Notes under the pieces: model-generated
The model's input: only the letters and a program-made list of their open reading frames with translations
Databases searched by the model: none
Told to the model about the DNA's origin: nothing
DNA from: JAJRRH01 sp047638815
GTDB taxonomy: Bacteria > Bacteroidota > Bacteroidia > Flavobacteriales_D > JABDKJ01
NCBI GenBank assembly: GCA_047638815.1
Contig: JBLIMR010000001.1
Location: 62,001 to 126,000, forward strand
Reading direction: 5' to 3'
DNA length: 64,000 nt
Part shown: positions 17,350 to 24,925 of the stretch, one piece after another
Position numbering within the stretch: position 1 is the first letter of the stretch
Layout of the letters: every line of letters begins with the position of its first letter
Position numbers and translations under genes: made by a program

Positions 17350-18345
17350 TTAAGAATCGTACCCCCACTTGAGGTAAACAGATCCCCAGGTAAATCCTCC
17401 GCCAAACGCAGCTAGGACTATATTATCTCCTTTTTTAAGTTTCTTTTCCCACTCCCAAAGGCACAATGGAATAGTACCGCTGGTTGTATTACCATATTTC
17501 TCAATATTGATCATTACTTTTTCAGGGTCAATTCCCATTCTTCGTCCAGTGGCATCGATAATTCGAAGATTAGCTTGGTGCGGGACGAGCCATGCGATGT
17601 CATCAGACTTCAAGCGGTTCTTATCCATAATCTCCACCGCCACATCAGCCATACTTTTCACAGCGTGCTTAAATACTGTTTTTCCATCTTGATATGCAAA
17701 ATGTTCTCTATTCTTAACGGTTTCCAATGTAGCTGGCTTTACAGACCCTCCAGCTTCCGCGTAAAGAAAGTTTCTACCAACACCGTCTGATTTCAAGATA
17801 GAGTCTTGAATTCCGTAGCCTTCAGAATCTGGCTGAAGTAGAACAGCACCTGCACCATCACCAAATATTATACATGTTGCTCTGTCTTTATAATCAACAA
17901 TGGCTGACATTTTATCAGCACCTACAACGATGACGTTTTTGTATTTGCCAGTTTCGATGAACTGACTTGCGGTTGCCAAGGCAAACAAGAAACCAGAACA
18001 TGCTGCATTGATGTCAAAACTCAATGCGTTTTTAATACCTACTTTATCACAGACAATATTTGCCGTGGCTGGAAATATTCTATCACCTGTCACCGTAGCA
18101 ACAAGCAACAAGTCGATATCATCAGGTTTGAGGTTTGATTTTTTTAAAAGGTCATTTACACATGGCACAGCCATGTCAGAAGTACCAAGGCCTTCTCCTT
18201 TGAGTATACGCCTTTCTTTGATGCCAGTACGACTAAGGATCCATTCATCGTTGGTATCGACCATGGTCTCTAGTTCCGCATTGGTCATAACATAATCAGG
18301 AACGTATCCGCTCACCGCTGTTATGGCTGCATTCACTTTATTCAT
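17350..18345 (-). CDS. fabH: 3-oxoacyl-ACP synthase III FabH
   Basis: FabH starts fatty acid synthesis by condensing an acyl-CoA primer with malonyl-ACP. The 331-residue protein has the full catalytic triad: Cys116 in NAACSGF, His256 in VPHQAN and Asn286 in GNTTSG. Its position between rpmF and accB fits the common Bacteroidetes order, although plsX and fabD are not present. A hairpin between rpmF and fabH may weaken readthrough from upstream. Confidence 0.96.
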   Translation of the reverse strand: MNKVNAAITAVSGYVPDYVMTNAELETMVDTNDEWILSRTGIKERRILKGEGLGTSDMAVPCVNDLLKKSNLKPDDIDLLLVATVTGDRIFPATANIVCDKVGIKNALSFDINAACSGFLFALATASQFIETGKYKNVIVVGADKMSAIVDYKDRATCIIFGDGAGAVLLQPDSEGYGIQDSILKSDGVGRNFLYAEAGGSVKPATLETVKNREHFAYQDGKTVFKHAVKSMADVAVEIMDKNRLKSDDIAWLVPHQANLRIIDATGRRMGIDPEKVMINIEKYGNTTSGTIPLCLWEWEKKLKKGDNIVLAAFGGGFTWGSVYLKWGYDS

Positions 18346-18418
18346 CTAGATAGTAACTGAATTAATATGGGTACAATAGTAGGATAAAAAACGATAGTAA
18401 AAGATAACAAATAACAAG

Positions 18419-18452
18419 AAAAGGCAGTTCGATAATCCCGAAACCGCCTTTA
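18419..18452 (-). terminator. Hairpin between rpmF and fabH, possible terminator or attenuator
   Basis: On the minus strand the arms AAAGGCGGTTTCG and CGAACTGCCTTT pair with one mismatch and one bulge, followed by TTCTTGTTATTTG, a T-rich but interrupted tail. It lies 34 bases after the rpmF stop. It could separate ribosomal-protein expression from the fatty acid genes. Confidence 0.6.
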
Positions 18453-18486
18453 ATTTAATGTTTTCAACTAAAGTTATATGAGAAGA

Positions 18487-18675
18487 TTAAGCTTCTCCTT
18501 TTTCCATTACAACCTTACCTCTATAGTAAAGTTTGCCTTCATACCAATGCGCTCTGTGCATGATGTGAGGCTCGCCAGTAGTTTGACATGTCAATACATG
18601 CGGTGTAGCAGCTTTGTAATGGGTTCTTCTTTTGTCTCTTCGGGTTGTTGAGATACGTCTTTTAGGATGTGCCAT
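18487..18675 (-). CDS. rpmF: Large ribosomal subunit protein bL32
   Basis: The 62-residue basic protein has the bL32 features MAHPKRRISTTRRDKRR, a single cysteine in LTCQTTGEPHIMHRAH and YYRGKVV. The four-cysteine zinc ribbon of some homologues is not present, which is the normal zinc-free form in this phylum. It lies 13 bases after the DUF177 gene and is co-transcribed with it. Confidence 0.97.
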   Translation of the reverse strand: MAHPKRRISTTRRDKRRTHYKAATPHVLTCQTTGEPHIMHRAHWYEGKLYYRGKVVMEKGEA

Positions 18676-18688
18676 AATTAACCGTTTT

Positions 18689-19192
18689 TTATTTTAATTT
18701 TTTTAATGCATCCCACCTGGGATCCGTTTCTTCTTCTTCTTTCTCTGACCATTGATTTAGGAAATCCACTACATCAGGATTACATTCTGACTCCTCGTGA
18801 ATTTTTTTCAAGGGGAGCCATAATATCATCATTTCATAGTAAAATCGAGCAACATTTATTTGAGATTCATTGGTTCCGAGATAAATAATTTCATCACTAT
18901 TGGAATCAATATCCCTGCTGCTAAATTTCACAAGAATTTCTTGTTCACATTTTACAGGCAGTTCCAATTTCTCTCCGCATCTATCACAATCAACTTCGAT
19001 TATTCCATTTGCGGTAAAACTCATGTTTATATGGCTGCTAGACTTAATTAAGGTTAAGCTACCATTTACTCCAACTTCTAAAAAGTCGTCATGATCAAAG
19101 AATTCAAAGACCTCTTTCCCGATTTCAAATTGGAAATGATGCTCACCTATACCCAGTGAGTCAAAAGCAATATCAAACTGATTCAACTTCAT
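18689..19192 (-). CDS. yceD: DUF177 family protein (YceD-like)
   Basis: This 167-residue protein belongs to the DUF177/YceD family found directly before rpmF in most bacteria; a role in 23S rRNA accumulation has been shown for the E. coli and plant members. Visible landmarks are VDCDRCGEKLELPVKC (Cys69, Cys72, Cys82) and an acidic C-terminus. The start is ATG at 19192; a TTG at 19195 is ignored. A perfect promoter ends 23 bases before the start. Confidence 0.9.
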   Translation of the reverse strand: MKLNQFDIAFDSLGIGEHHFQFEIGKEVFEFFDHDDFLEVGVNGSLTLIKSSSHINMSFTANGIIEVDCDRCGEKLELPVKCEQEILVKFSSRDIDSNSDEIIYLGTNESQINVARFYYEMMILWLPLKKIHEESECNPDVVDFLNQWSEKEEEETDPRWDALKKLK

Positions 19193-19214
19193 CAATATCC
19201 AAAAAATCGGGCTG

Positions 19215-19245
19215 CAAAGTTAGGTAAATTGTTTAACTATTCAAA
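19215..19245 (-). promoter_or_regulatory. Promoter for yceD-rpmF
   Basis: Minus-strand TTTG (19242-19245), a 19-base spacer, and TAACTTTG (19215-19222): a perfect match to the Bacteroidetes consensus. The transcript should start near 19209, 17 bases before the ATG. Confidence 0.78.
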
Positions 19246-19346
19246 TATAGAACATCTTTTGTTCGGGATATTCCTGGAGTAGTGCAAATCTGAGGTTTTT
19301 GTTTTGATATTCTACTAACTTTACATTCTAAATTTTCAAAAGGGTT

Positions 19347-20771
19347 ATGGCGACTATTTTCAAAAAAATCAACAAGGAGGATTCTAAGTTAAACACTGTT
19401 TATATCCTTGATAAACAATCAGATGTGTCCAAATTGAATTTGGATTCGAAACAGAAAAAATATGCTACGGCTACATTCAAGGATGATGGGAGTTTGGTGG
19501 AATTGAACATGTATGATAGGCATGTCTTCATCGTCTATGTACAAGAGAAAAATAGTGATAAACTCATAGAGAAGCATAGGGTACTTGGCAGTCAAATTTG
19601 TGATGTCATCAATAAAGCCAAAGGCGCTGGAGTGCAGGTAGTTGGTGCGAGTGCGGCAAAAGTCGCTGGAGTAGCAGAAGGTATCGCCTTGACAAACTAT
19701 CAATTTCTAAAATATTTTAAAGACAAAGCCAAGAGGTCAAACAGTCTTAAAAAGATAGCCCTTGTATGCAAAGATATAAAAAGCAAAGAGGTTAATAATC
19801 TGGAGGCTGTTACTCAAGCAGTATGTCACGCCAGAGATCTGGTCAATGAACCTTTGTCATACCTTACGGCTACAGCTTTGGCTAAGGAAATAAAACTACT
19901 TGGTAAAGCGGCTAAATTCAAAGTGGAAGTCTTTGACAAGAAAAAAATAGAGTCCCTGAAAATGGGTGGATTGCTCGCAGTAAACAAGGGTAGTGTTGAT
20001 CCACCAACCTTTACAGTGATGGAGTGGAAGCCTAAAAATGCAAAGAACAAAAAACCAATTATTCTAGTTGGCAAAGGAGTTGTGTATGACACTGGTGGCT
20101 TGAGTCTGAAACCAACGGCCAATTCAATGGATCTCATGAAGAGCGATATGGGTGGATCGGCAATGATGGCTGGAGCAATGTATGCTATAGCCAAAGCAGA
20201 ATTACCCATGCATGTTATTGGTTTGATACCGGCAACGGATAATCGTCCAGGATTGAATGCATATGCCCCGGGAGATGTTGTTAAGATGCATAATGGTATG
20301 ACCGTGGAAGTCTTGAATACTGATGCGGAAGGGCGAATGTTACTCGCAGATGCATTGAGCTTTGCTAAAAAATATGATCCAGAGTTGGTGATTGATAGCG
20401 CCACACTAACAGGTGCGGCAATTCGCGCCATAGGAACCAAGGCATCATGTGTCATGGGAACGGCAACAGATAAAGATTTCGAAAAATTAGAACAAAGTGG
20501 ATTTAGTACCCACGAGAGAGTAGTCAGAATGCCATTTTGGGATGATTTTGGAGAGTTAATCAAGTCTGATATAGCAGACATCAAAAACCTTGGAGGTCCA
20601 TATGCAGGTCATATTACTGCGGGAAAATTTCTTGAGCATTTCACGGACTATCCATGGATTCATATCGATATAGCAGGACCGGCATTTTTAAACGCAAAAG
20701 ATGCTTACCGCAGCAAATGGGCCACAGGTGTAGGTGTCAGACTCCTATTTGATTTTCTTAGCAAGAGATAA
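19347..20771 (+). CDS. Leucyl aminopeptidase family M17 enzyme
   Basis: This 474-residue metallopeptidase should release N-terminal residues from peptides in the cytoplasm. Two-metal site residues are visible: Lys243 and Asp248 in VGKGVVYDTGG, Asp267, and NTDAEGR at 324-330 with Asp326 and Glu328. The N-terminal macro-like domain is divergent, as usual. The next gene, pdxA, begins inside its stop codon (TAATG), so the two are translationally coupled. Confidence 0.92.
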   Translation: MATIFKKINKEDSKLNTVYILDKQSDVSKLNLDSKQKKYATATFKDDGSLVELNMYDRHVFIVYVQEKNSDKLIEKHRVLGSQICDVINKAKGAGVQVVGASAAKVAGVAEGIALTNYQFLKYFKDKAKRSNSLKKIALVCKDIKSKEVNNLEAVTQAVCHARDLVNEPLSYLTATALAKEIKLLGKAAKFKVEVFDKKKIESLKMGGLLAVNKGSVDPPTFTVMEWKPKNAKNKKPIILVGKGVVYDTGGLSLKPTANSMDLMKSDMGGSAMMAGAMYAIAKAELPMHVIGLIPATDNRPGLNAYAPGDVVKMHNGMTVEVLNTDAEGRMLLADALSFAKKYDPELVIDSATLTGAAIRAIGTKASCVMGTATDKDFEKLEQSGFSTHERVVRMPFWDDFGELIKSDIADIKNLGGPYAGHITAGKFLEHFTDYPWIHIDIAGPAFLNAKDAYRSKWATGVGVRLLFDFLSKR

Positions 20772-21826
20772 TGAGCAAGCAAATTACTGTAGGAATATCG
20801 GTTGGTGATCTTAATGGTATAGGTCTAGAAATAGTACTGAAATGCCTAAGTAATAAAGATCTCATTAAAGAGATCACCCCTGTGATTTATGCATCGAAGG
20901 CAGCTTGTAATTTTTACAAACAGCTATTTAACCTCGAAGATTTCGAGTTTATTTCCATAGATGATCACAGCAAAATCAAGAAGAATAAAGTCAACATCAT
21001 AAACGTCTGGACCGAAGATGTTAAAATTGAACCTGGCACGCCAACAAGGGTTTCTGGAGAAAAGGCTTTTGAGTCTCTAAAGGCCGCTGTTAATGGATTA
21101 GCAAGTAATCACGTTGATGTTTTGGTGACGGCACCAATAGATAAGAAAAACATTCAATCGAAGGATTTCAACTTTCCGGGTCATACAGAGTACTTGGCTA
21201 AAATGGCAAATGTCGAAGAAGCGCTAATGTTTCTCGTTTCTGATAAATTAAGAGTTGGTGTAGTTACTGGCCACATTCCATTGCAAGATGTATCCAAGAA
21301 CATTTCAAAGGATGCGATTCTGAATAAAGTGATTCAGATGGACAAAAGTTTGAGAAATGATTTTGGAATTGGAAGACCAAAGATTGCGGTGTTGGGTTTA
21401 AATCCTCATGCTGGTGACAATGGAGTCATAGGTAAAGAGGATCAAGAGATAATCCGTCCAGCCATTGAAGCTGCCAACGCGAAAGGAATAACAACGATAG
21501 GGCCATATCCAGCCGATGGATTATTCGGGTCTTCTGGATATGCGAAATTTGATGGTATTCTTGCCATGTACCACGATCAAGGCCTTATTCCATTTAAGGC
21601 CATATCATTTGGTTCTGGAGTGAATTTTACCGCGGGACTACCAATAGTAAGAACATCACCAGATCATGGCACCGCCTTTGACATCGCTGGAAAAAACCTT
21701 GCCAATCCTGATTCTTTTAGACAGGCAATTTATACGGCAGTAGATATTTTCAATACCCGAAAAGAGGAGCGTTCACTTCAGAGTGATCCTTTAGAGACAA
21801 GTAAAGGTAGAAAAGACAGGTACTAG
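20771..21826 (+). CDS. pdxA: 4-hydroxythreonine-4-phosphate dehydrogenase PdxA
   Basis: PdxA oxidises 4-phosphohydroxy-L-threonine in the DXP-dependent pathway to pyridoxal phosphate. The 351-residue protein shows FPGHTEYLA, GLNPHAGDNGVIG, GPYPADGLF, AMYHDQGLIPFK and HGTAFDIAG, including the metal-binding histidines. It overlaps the aminopeptidase stop by one base. No pdxJ is in the window. Confidence 0.96.
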   Translation: MSKQITVGISVGDLNGIGLEIVLKCLSNKDLIKEITPVIYASKAACNFYKQLFNLEDFEFISIDDHSKIKKNKVNIINVWTEDVKIEPGTPTRVSGEKAFESLKAAVNGLASNHVDVLVTAPIDKKNIQSKDFNFPGHTEYLAKMANVEEALMFLVSDKLRVGVVTGHIPLQDVSKNISKDAILNKVIQMDKSLRNDFGIGRPKIAVLGLNPHAGDNGVIGKEDQEIIRPAIEAANAKGITTIGPYPADGLFGSSGYAKFDGILAMYHDQGLIPFKAISFGSGVNFTAGLPIVRTSPDHGTAFDIAGKNLANPDSFRQAIYTAVDIFNTRKEERSLQSDPLETSKGRKDRY

Positions 21827-21830
21827 ATTG

Positions 21831-22439
21831 ATGAATTTGACTTCGCTTGATTATTTAGAATCACTAGACGAGAATCATATTGCTGACGAAAGAAAAATTC
21901 AGTTGGATGGCTTGGTTGATTCAATAAAAAATCAAATAAGTAAATCAGGATTCTCAAAGGTCGTTTTTATTTGCACCCACAACTCTAGGCGTTCGACACT
22001 AGCTCAGGTATTATGTGAAAGTCTCGCAAATCTTTTGGACCTAAATGATATAACTTTCTACTCAGGTGGAACTGAGAGCACTGCATTTAATTATAGAATG
22101 GTGAAGGCATTGCAAGCCAAAGGATTTGTTCTGGAAGAAATAGAGAAAGGAGAAAACCCGAAGTATATCTTACAAAGTGATTCGCAGAAGTCTTCTATAT
22201 ATTTTTCAAAAAAATACGATGAAGAACCTAATCCAACAAAAGATTTCATTGCGGTTATAGTTTGTGATCATGCTGCAGATAATTGCCCTATAGTGCATGG
22301 TGCGGATGCGATTGTTCCATTGACATATATTGATCCAAAAAATGCGGATGACTCAGAAAATGAGCCTGAGGTTTATTTAAAAAAGGTAGATGAGATAGGA
22401 GGGGAGATGAAATATATGATGAAAAGGGTTTTACTTTAA
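21831..22439 (+). CDS. Low-molecular-weight phosphatase / arsenate reductase-like protein
   Basis: The 202-residue protein has a single LMW-phosphatase core: hydrophobic strand VVFICTHNSRRST with the P-loop C48-x5-R54, and DHAADNCPIVHGADAIVP later, where the general-acid aspartate is expected. The P-loop CTHNSRR is closer to arsenate-reductase-like members than to the tyrosine phosphatase CxxNxCRS. It may act on protein phosphotyrosine, arsenate or another small phosphate; no ars genes are adjacent. The start is ATG 21831, four bases after the pdxA stop, so it is likely in the same operon. Confidence 0.8.
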   Translation: MNLTSLDYLESLDENHIADERKIQLDGLVDSIKNQISKSGFSKVVFICTHNSRRSTLAQVLCESLANLLDLNDITFYSGGTESTAFNYRMVKALQAKGFVLEEIEKGENPKYILQSDSQKSSIYFSKKYDEEPNPTKDFIAVIVCDHAADNCPIVHGADAIVPLTYIDPKNADDSENEPEVYLKKVDEIGGEMKYMMKRVLL

Positions 22440-22545
22440 TCTAAATTGAAGTTTTAACGTACCTGATGCTACATACTTAAATGTGGTGGTAAAGTTTGGG
22501 ACCTTGAGAATTTATAACCATATTTAATTTCTGAAAAAACAAACA

Positions 22546-23085
22546 ATGAAACAAAGTCAACTCATTTTTCTATTCTTCATTTTGTTTGCAGCATTCTCTT
22601 GCAAAAAGAAAGAGTGCGATAACCCAAATGTTGTAGATGGTATTAACCTAACGGAACTTCCTCCTGCTACCATGACAGGGGCTAATACAATGGGTTGCCT
22701 TATTAACGGAGAAATATGGTTGCCTTTGGGAAGAAACCTCCTAGGTGATTTAATATATGACATTAATTTCGATGTAAATAGTCCGAATTCAGGTGGAGGA
22801 TTTACAATACAAGGGACTAGAAATATTGAAGATTATTTTGCAATTATGTTGGTTAGCGCTGCTGATGTCTTGACCCAAGGTGAATATCCATTCTTATTGC
22901 CTACATCTAATTTTGGTGACACTTGTGGTGTTTTTGATCTTGATACTACTTACAATAATTTCATAGAAATTACTAAAATTGACTTTGAGGAAGAAATTCT
23001 GTCTGGTCTGTATCAAATGCAATTGATAAATAACGATTGTGATACACTTACTGTAACAGAAGGTCGATTCGACCTTTCACCTTAA
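22546..23085 (+). CDS. Lipoprotein of unknown function, intact copy of a duplicated pair
   Basis: The 179-residue product has a lipoprotein signal (MKQSQLIFLFFILFAAFSC; lipobox AFSC), a charged KKKECDN stretch, then LPPATMTGANTMGCLINGE.WLP. That segment is typical of a family of small Bacteroidetes lipoproteins. A damaged paralogue lies at 24300-24839. The first 40 residues after the Cys and the last 40 are nearly identical between the two, while the middle differs a lot. No enzyme or binding motif is visible. It is followed 32 bases later by a truncated small gene. Confidence 0.72.
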   Translation: MKQSQLIFLFFILFAAFSCKKKECDNPNVVDGINLTELPPATMTGANTMGCLINGEIWLPLGRNLLGDLIYDINFDVNSPNSGGGFTIQGTRNIEDYFAIMLVSAADVLTQGEYPFLLPTSNFGDTCGVFDLDTTYNNFIEITKIDFEEEILSGLYQMQLINNDCDTLTVTEGRFDLSP

Positions 23086-23117
23086 CTTCTTAATCTATAA
23101 AATAAATAAATCTGAAC

Positions 23118-23306
23118 ATGAAAAAAATTACATTACTCTTAACACTACTAACAATTAGTTTAATAAATATTAATGCCCAAGAAATTCTGTCTGAAGACAG
23201 TATATTTCAAGATCCTGATTTAAGGCGTGCACATATTTTTGAGTATCTGAATCTACCGAATATATTATTCAACAATGGAGTTGAATTGGTAGATTTTACC
23301 TGTTGA
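23118..23306 (+). pseudogene. Truncated exported protein, remnant of the duplicated unit's second gene
   Basis: The ORF encodes 62 residues: a signal peptide (MKKITLLLTLLTISLININAQ) followed by EILSEDSIFQDPDLRRAH and a short tail, then TGA. The mature part is only about 41 residues, too short for a barrel or enzyme, and no continuation was found in other frames before the REP at 23374. A stub beginning with the same ATGAAAAAA follows the paralogous lipoprotein gene, so this is probably the 5' part of a longer gene lost next to the transposase. It could still be a small secreted protein. Confidence 0.5.
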
Positions 23307-23373
23307 CTCGGAATTAATTGTCAATTATAATCATTAACTTTTTTTTGCTTAAAAAAACCCAGAATCAAAAACT

Positions 23374-23407
23374 GTTGGCGCGGATTTAACGAAGTGTAAT
23401 CCGTGAC
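23374..23407 (+). repeat. REP copy 1
   Basis: A 34-base imperfect palindrome: GTTGGCGCGGATTTAACG then AAGTGTAATCCGTGAC. The inner arms CGGATT and AATCCG can pair around an 11-base loop. It is the left outer boundary of the RAYT element. Confidence 0.85.
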
Positions 23408-23472
23408 TCAGCCACTAACCTCAATATTGAATACTAACTTTATATTTTACAATAAAATTATAAAGTACTATT

Positions 23473-23487
23473 GGGGTCTCTGACCCC
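23473..23487. repeat. Inner palindrome, left copy
   Basis: GGGGTCTCTGACCCC: a near-perfect hairpin with arms GGGTC and GACCC. An inverted counterpart lies at 24136-24150 on the far side of the transposase gene. Confidence 0.7.
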
Positions 23488-23516
23488 TTAACCCAAAAAT
23501 AAATTTGCGAGTTAAT

Positions 23517-24086
23517 TTAAAACATCGTCCGTAATCTTTGTGGAATACAAACAACATCAATTATACCTTCCTTACCAGCATAAATTGGGGCAGAGCAGTA
23601 TAAGTAATCTTCAGATAATTCAACAACACCATCTACAACAGGATTGTTGTGCACATATTCAACTTTTTGATAAATGAATTTATTGCTAAATAATTCTTCC
23701 GCATGATAACCATTTTGCCATACTTTAAATTTGTGATTTCTTTTTAAATGTTTGCATTCATTGGCAAAGAAAGCCAACAACCATTCTCTTCTGCTTTCAG
23801 GGGTATTCTTAATTTTATTCAATAAATCTCGAGCAGTAAACTTTTTGAAATCACGCATTATTTCACTTATTGTTAGTTCACTTGAAGAGCTACATATCAA
23901 ATGCAAATGACTTGGCATTAGACACCAGGCATATATAACCAAACCCTTGTTTTCCTGACAATATTTTAGAGAATTAGTAATGACATCTTTCATTGACTTT
24001 CTGGTGAATAAGTCAATCCAACCAACAATTGTGGTAGTGACAAAATAAGCTTTGTCAATATTAGTTGCTTTGTATTTGTCTGACAC
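23517..24086 (-). CDS. REP-associated tyrosine transposase (Y1_Tnp, RAYT)
   Basis: The 189-residue protein belongs to the Y1 single-strand transposase fold. The HUH metal motif is at His60-Leu-His62 in WCLMPSHLHLICS; the probable catalytic tyrosine lies in the helix IYQKVEYVHNNPVV (Tyr144, or Tyr139). Known RAYTs bind and cut REP hairpins at GTAG-type or similar guide sequences. It starts with GTG at 24086; upstream in the frame no ATG is found before a stop. It is flanked by two inverted REPs and is the only transposase in the window. Confidence 0.9.
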   Translation of the reverse strand: MSDKYKATNIDKAYFVTTTIVGWIDLFTRKSMKDVITNSLKYCQENKGLVIYAWCLMPSHLHLICSSSSELTISEIMRDFKKFTARDLLNKIKNTPESRREWLLAFFANECKHLKRNHKFKVWQNGYHAEELFSNKFIYQKVEYVHNNPVVDGVVELSEDYLYCSAPIYAGKEGIIDVVCIPQRLRTMF

Positions 24087-24135
24087 ATAGACAAGGTAGA
24101 GTATTAATCATTGTTCTACAAATTAGTTTGTGATT

Positions 24136-24150
24136 AGGGTCAGAGACCCT
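24136..24150. repeat. Inner palindrome, right copy
   Basis: AGGGTCAGAGACCCT, the reverse-complement partner of the palindrome at 23473-23487 except at the outer bases. It sits about 50 bases upstream of the transposase start codon. Confidence 0.7.
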
Positions 24151-24191
24151 ATTGATTAGAATGTACGTTAGCTGGAGAAATTTTTGTGCAA

Positions 24192-24224
24192 GCACGGATT
24201 ACACTTCGTTAAATCCGCGCCAAC
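24192..24224 (-). repeat. REP copy 2, inverted
   Basis: Reverse complement of REP copy 1 over 32 of 33 bases (the end reads GTGC instead of GTGA on the copy-1 strand). It forms the right outer boundary of the RAYT element. Confidence 0.85.
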
Positions 24225-24299
24225 GGGTAACGGGGATAATAATATATTAAATATACTGATGTCAATTTTGCTTATATTTAAGATCTGAAAAAATATATC

Positions 24300-24839
24300 A
24301 TGAAATAGAACCACTATATTTTTCTTTTCATAGTGCTAGCATTCTCTTGCAAAAAGAAAGAGTGCGATAATCCGGACGTTGTCGATGGTATTAACCTTAC
24401 GGAACTTCCTCCTGCGACCATGACAGGAGCAAATACCATGGGGTGTCTGATAAATGGAGAGGTTTGGTTGCCTTTATCTAAAAATATTCTAGGAGATCTT
24501 GTTTATGACATCAATTTTTCTGTAACTAGTGTTGATCAAGGGGGGGTGTCGGTTCAAGCACATAGGAAATATGATGATTTTTATGATAGGATGAGTATTG
24601 GTGCTGAAGAAGCTGTTGACGTAGGAATTTTCGCAATTCCTTCTTGGATCAATGAATATCTTGATGTTAACTCTAATTGCGGGTATTTTGATCTTGACTC
24701 AACGTATAATAATTTTATTGAAATAACAAAACTTGATCATAATGAAGAAATCGTATCTGGACTTTACCAGATGAGAGTGGTAAACGATGAATGTGATACA
24801 TTAACAATAACACAAGGTCGTTTCGATCTTTCTCCATAA
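24300..24839 (+). pseudogene. Second copy of the lipoprotein gene with a nonsense codon in the signal peptide
   Basis: The paralogue of the gene at 22546 aligns from its ATG at 24300, but codon 3 is TAG (24306-24308), where the intact copy has CAA. The rest of the frame is open to TAA at 24837-24839 and keeps CKKKECDN, LPPATMTGANTMGCLINGE and the conserved C-terminus. A GTG at 24333 could restart translation but would leave MLAFSC without a usable signal peptide. The coding part looks recent and otherwise undamaged, so the gene was functional until lately, or it is decoded in an unusual way, or the base is a sequencing error. Confidence 0.7.
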
Positions 24840-24865
24840 ATTAATCAACGAAAAAATAATCTGAA

Positions 24866-24907
24866 ATGAAAAAACTAACCAGTTGGCGCGGATTTAACGC
24901 AGTGTAA
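24866..24907 (+). pseudogene. Stub of the small exported gene cut by REP copy 3
   Basis: ATGAAAAAACTAACC matches the start of the gene at 23118 (ATGAAAAAAATTACA) and stands at the same position after the second lipoprotein copy (26 versus 32 bases). After five codons it runs into REP copy 3, which brings a TAA stop. It is the decayed second gene of the duplicated unit. Confidence 0.55.
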
Positions 24908-24915
24908 TCCGTGAC
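24882..24915 (+). repeat. REP copy 3
   Basis: Same 34 bases as copy 1 except AACGCAGTG for AACGAAGTG. It has the same orientation as copy 1 and lies 10 bases from the stop codon of the convergent gene at 24926. Confidence 0.85.
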
Positions 24916-24925
24916 ATTGTGTCAC

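Larger units (their letters stand above)
23374..24224 (-). mobile_element. REP-flanked RAYT element
   Basis: A transposase gene (23517-24086) is bounded by two copies of a 33-34 base REP in inverted orientation (23374-23407 and 24192-24224), with a second pair of short palindromes inside them (23473-23487 and 24136-24150). This is the layout of a REP-associated tyrosine transposase (RAYT) locus. It sits between the truncated gene at 23118 and the damaged lipoprotein copy at 24300. Confidence 0.72.

Noticed and set aside
19826..20584. Minus-strand ORF of 252 codons inside the M17 peptidase gene
   Set aside because: Shadow ORF: the sense strand encodes the conserved metal-binding motifs of the peptidase over the same bases.
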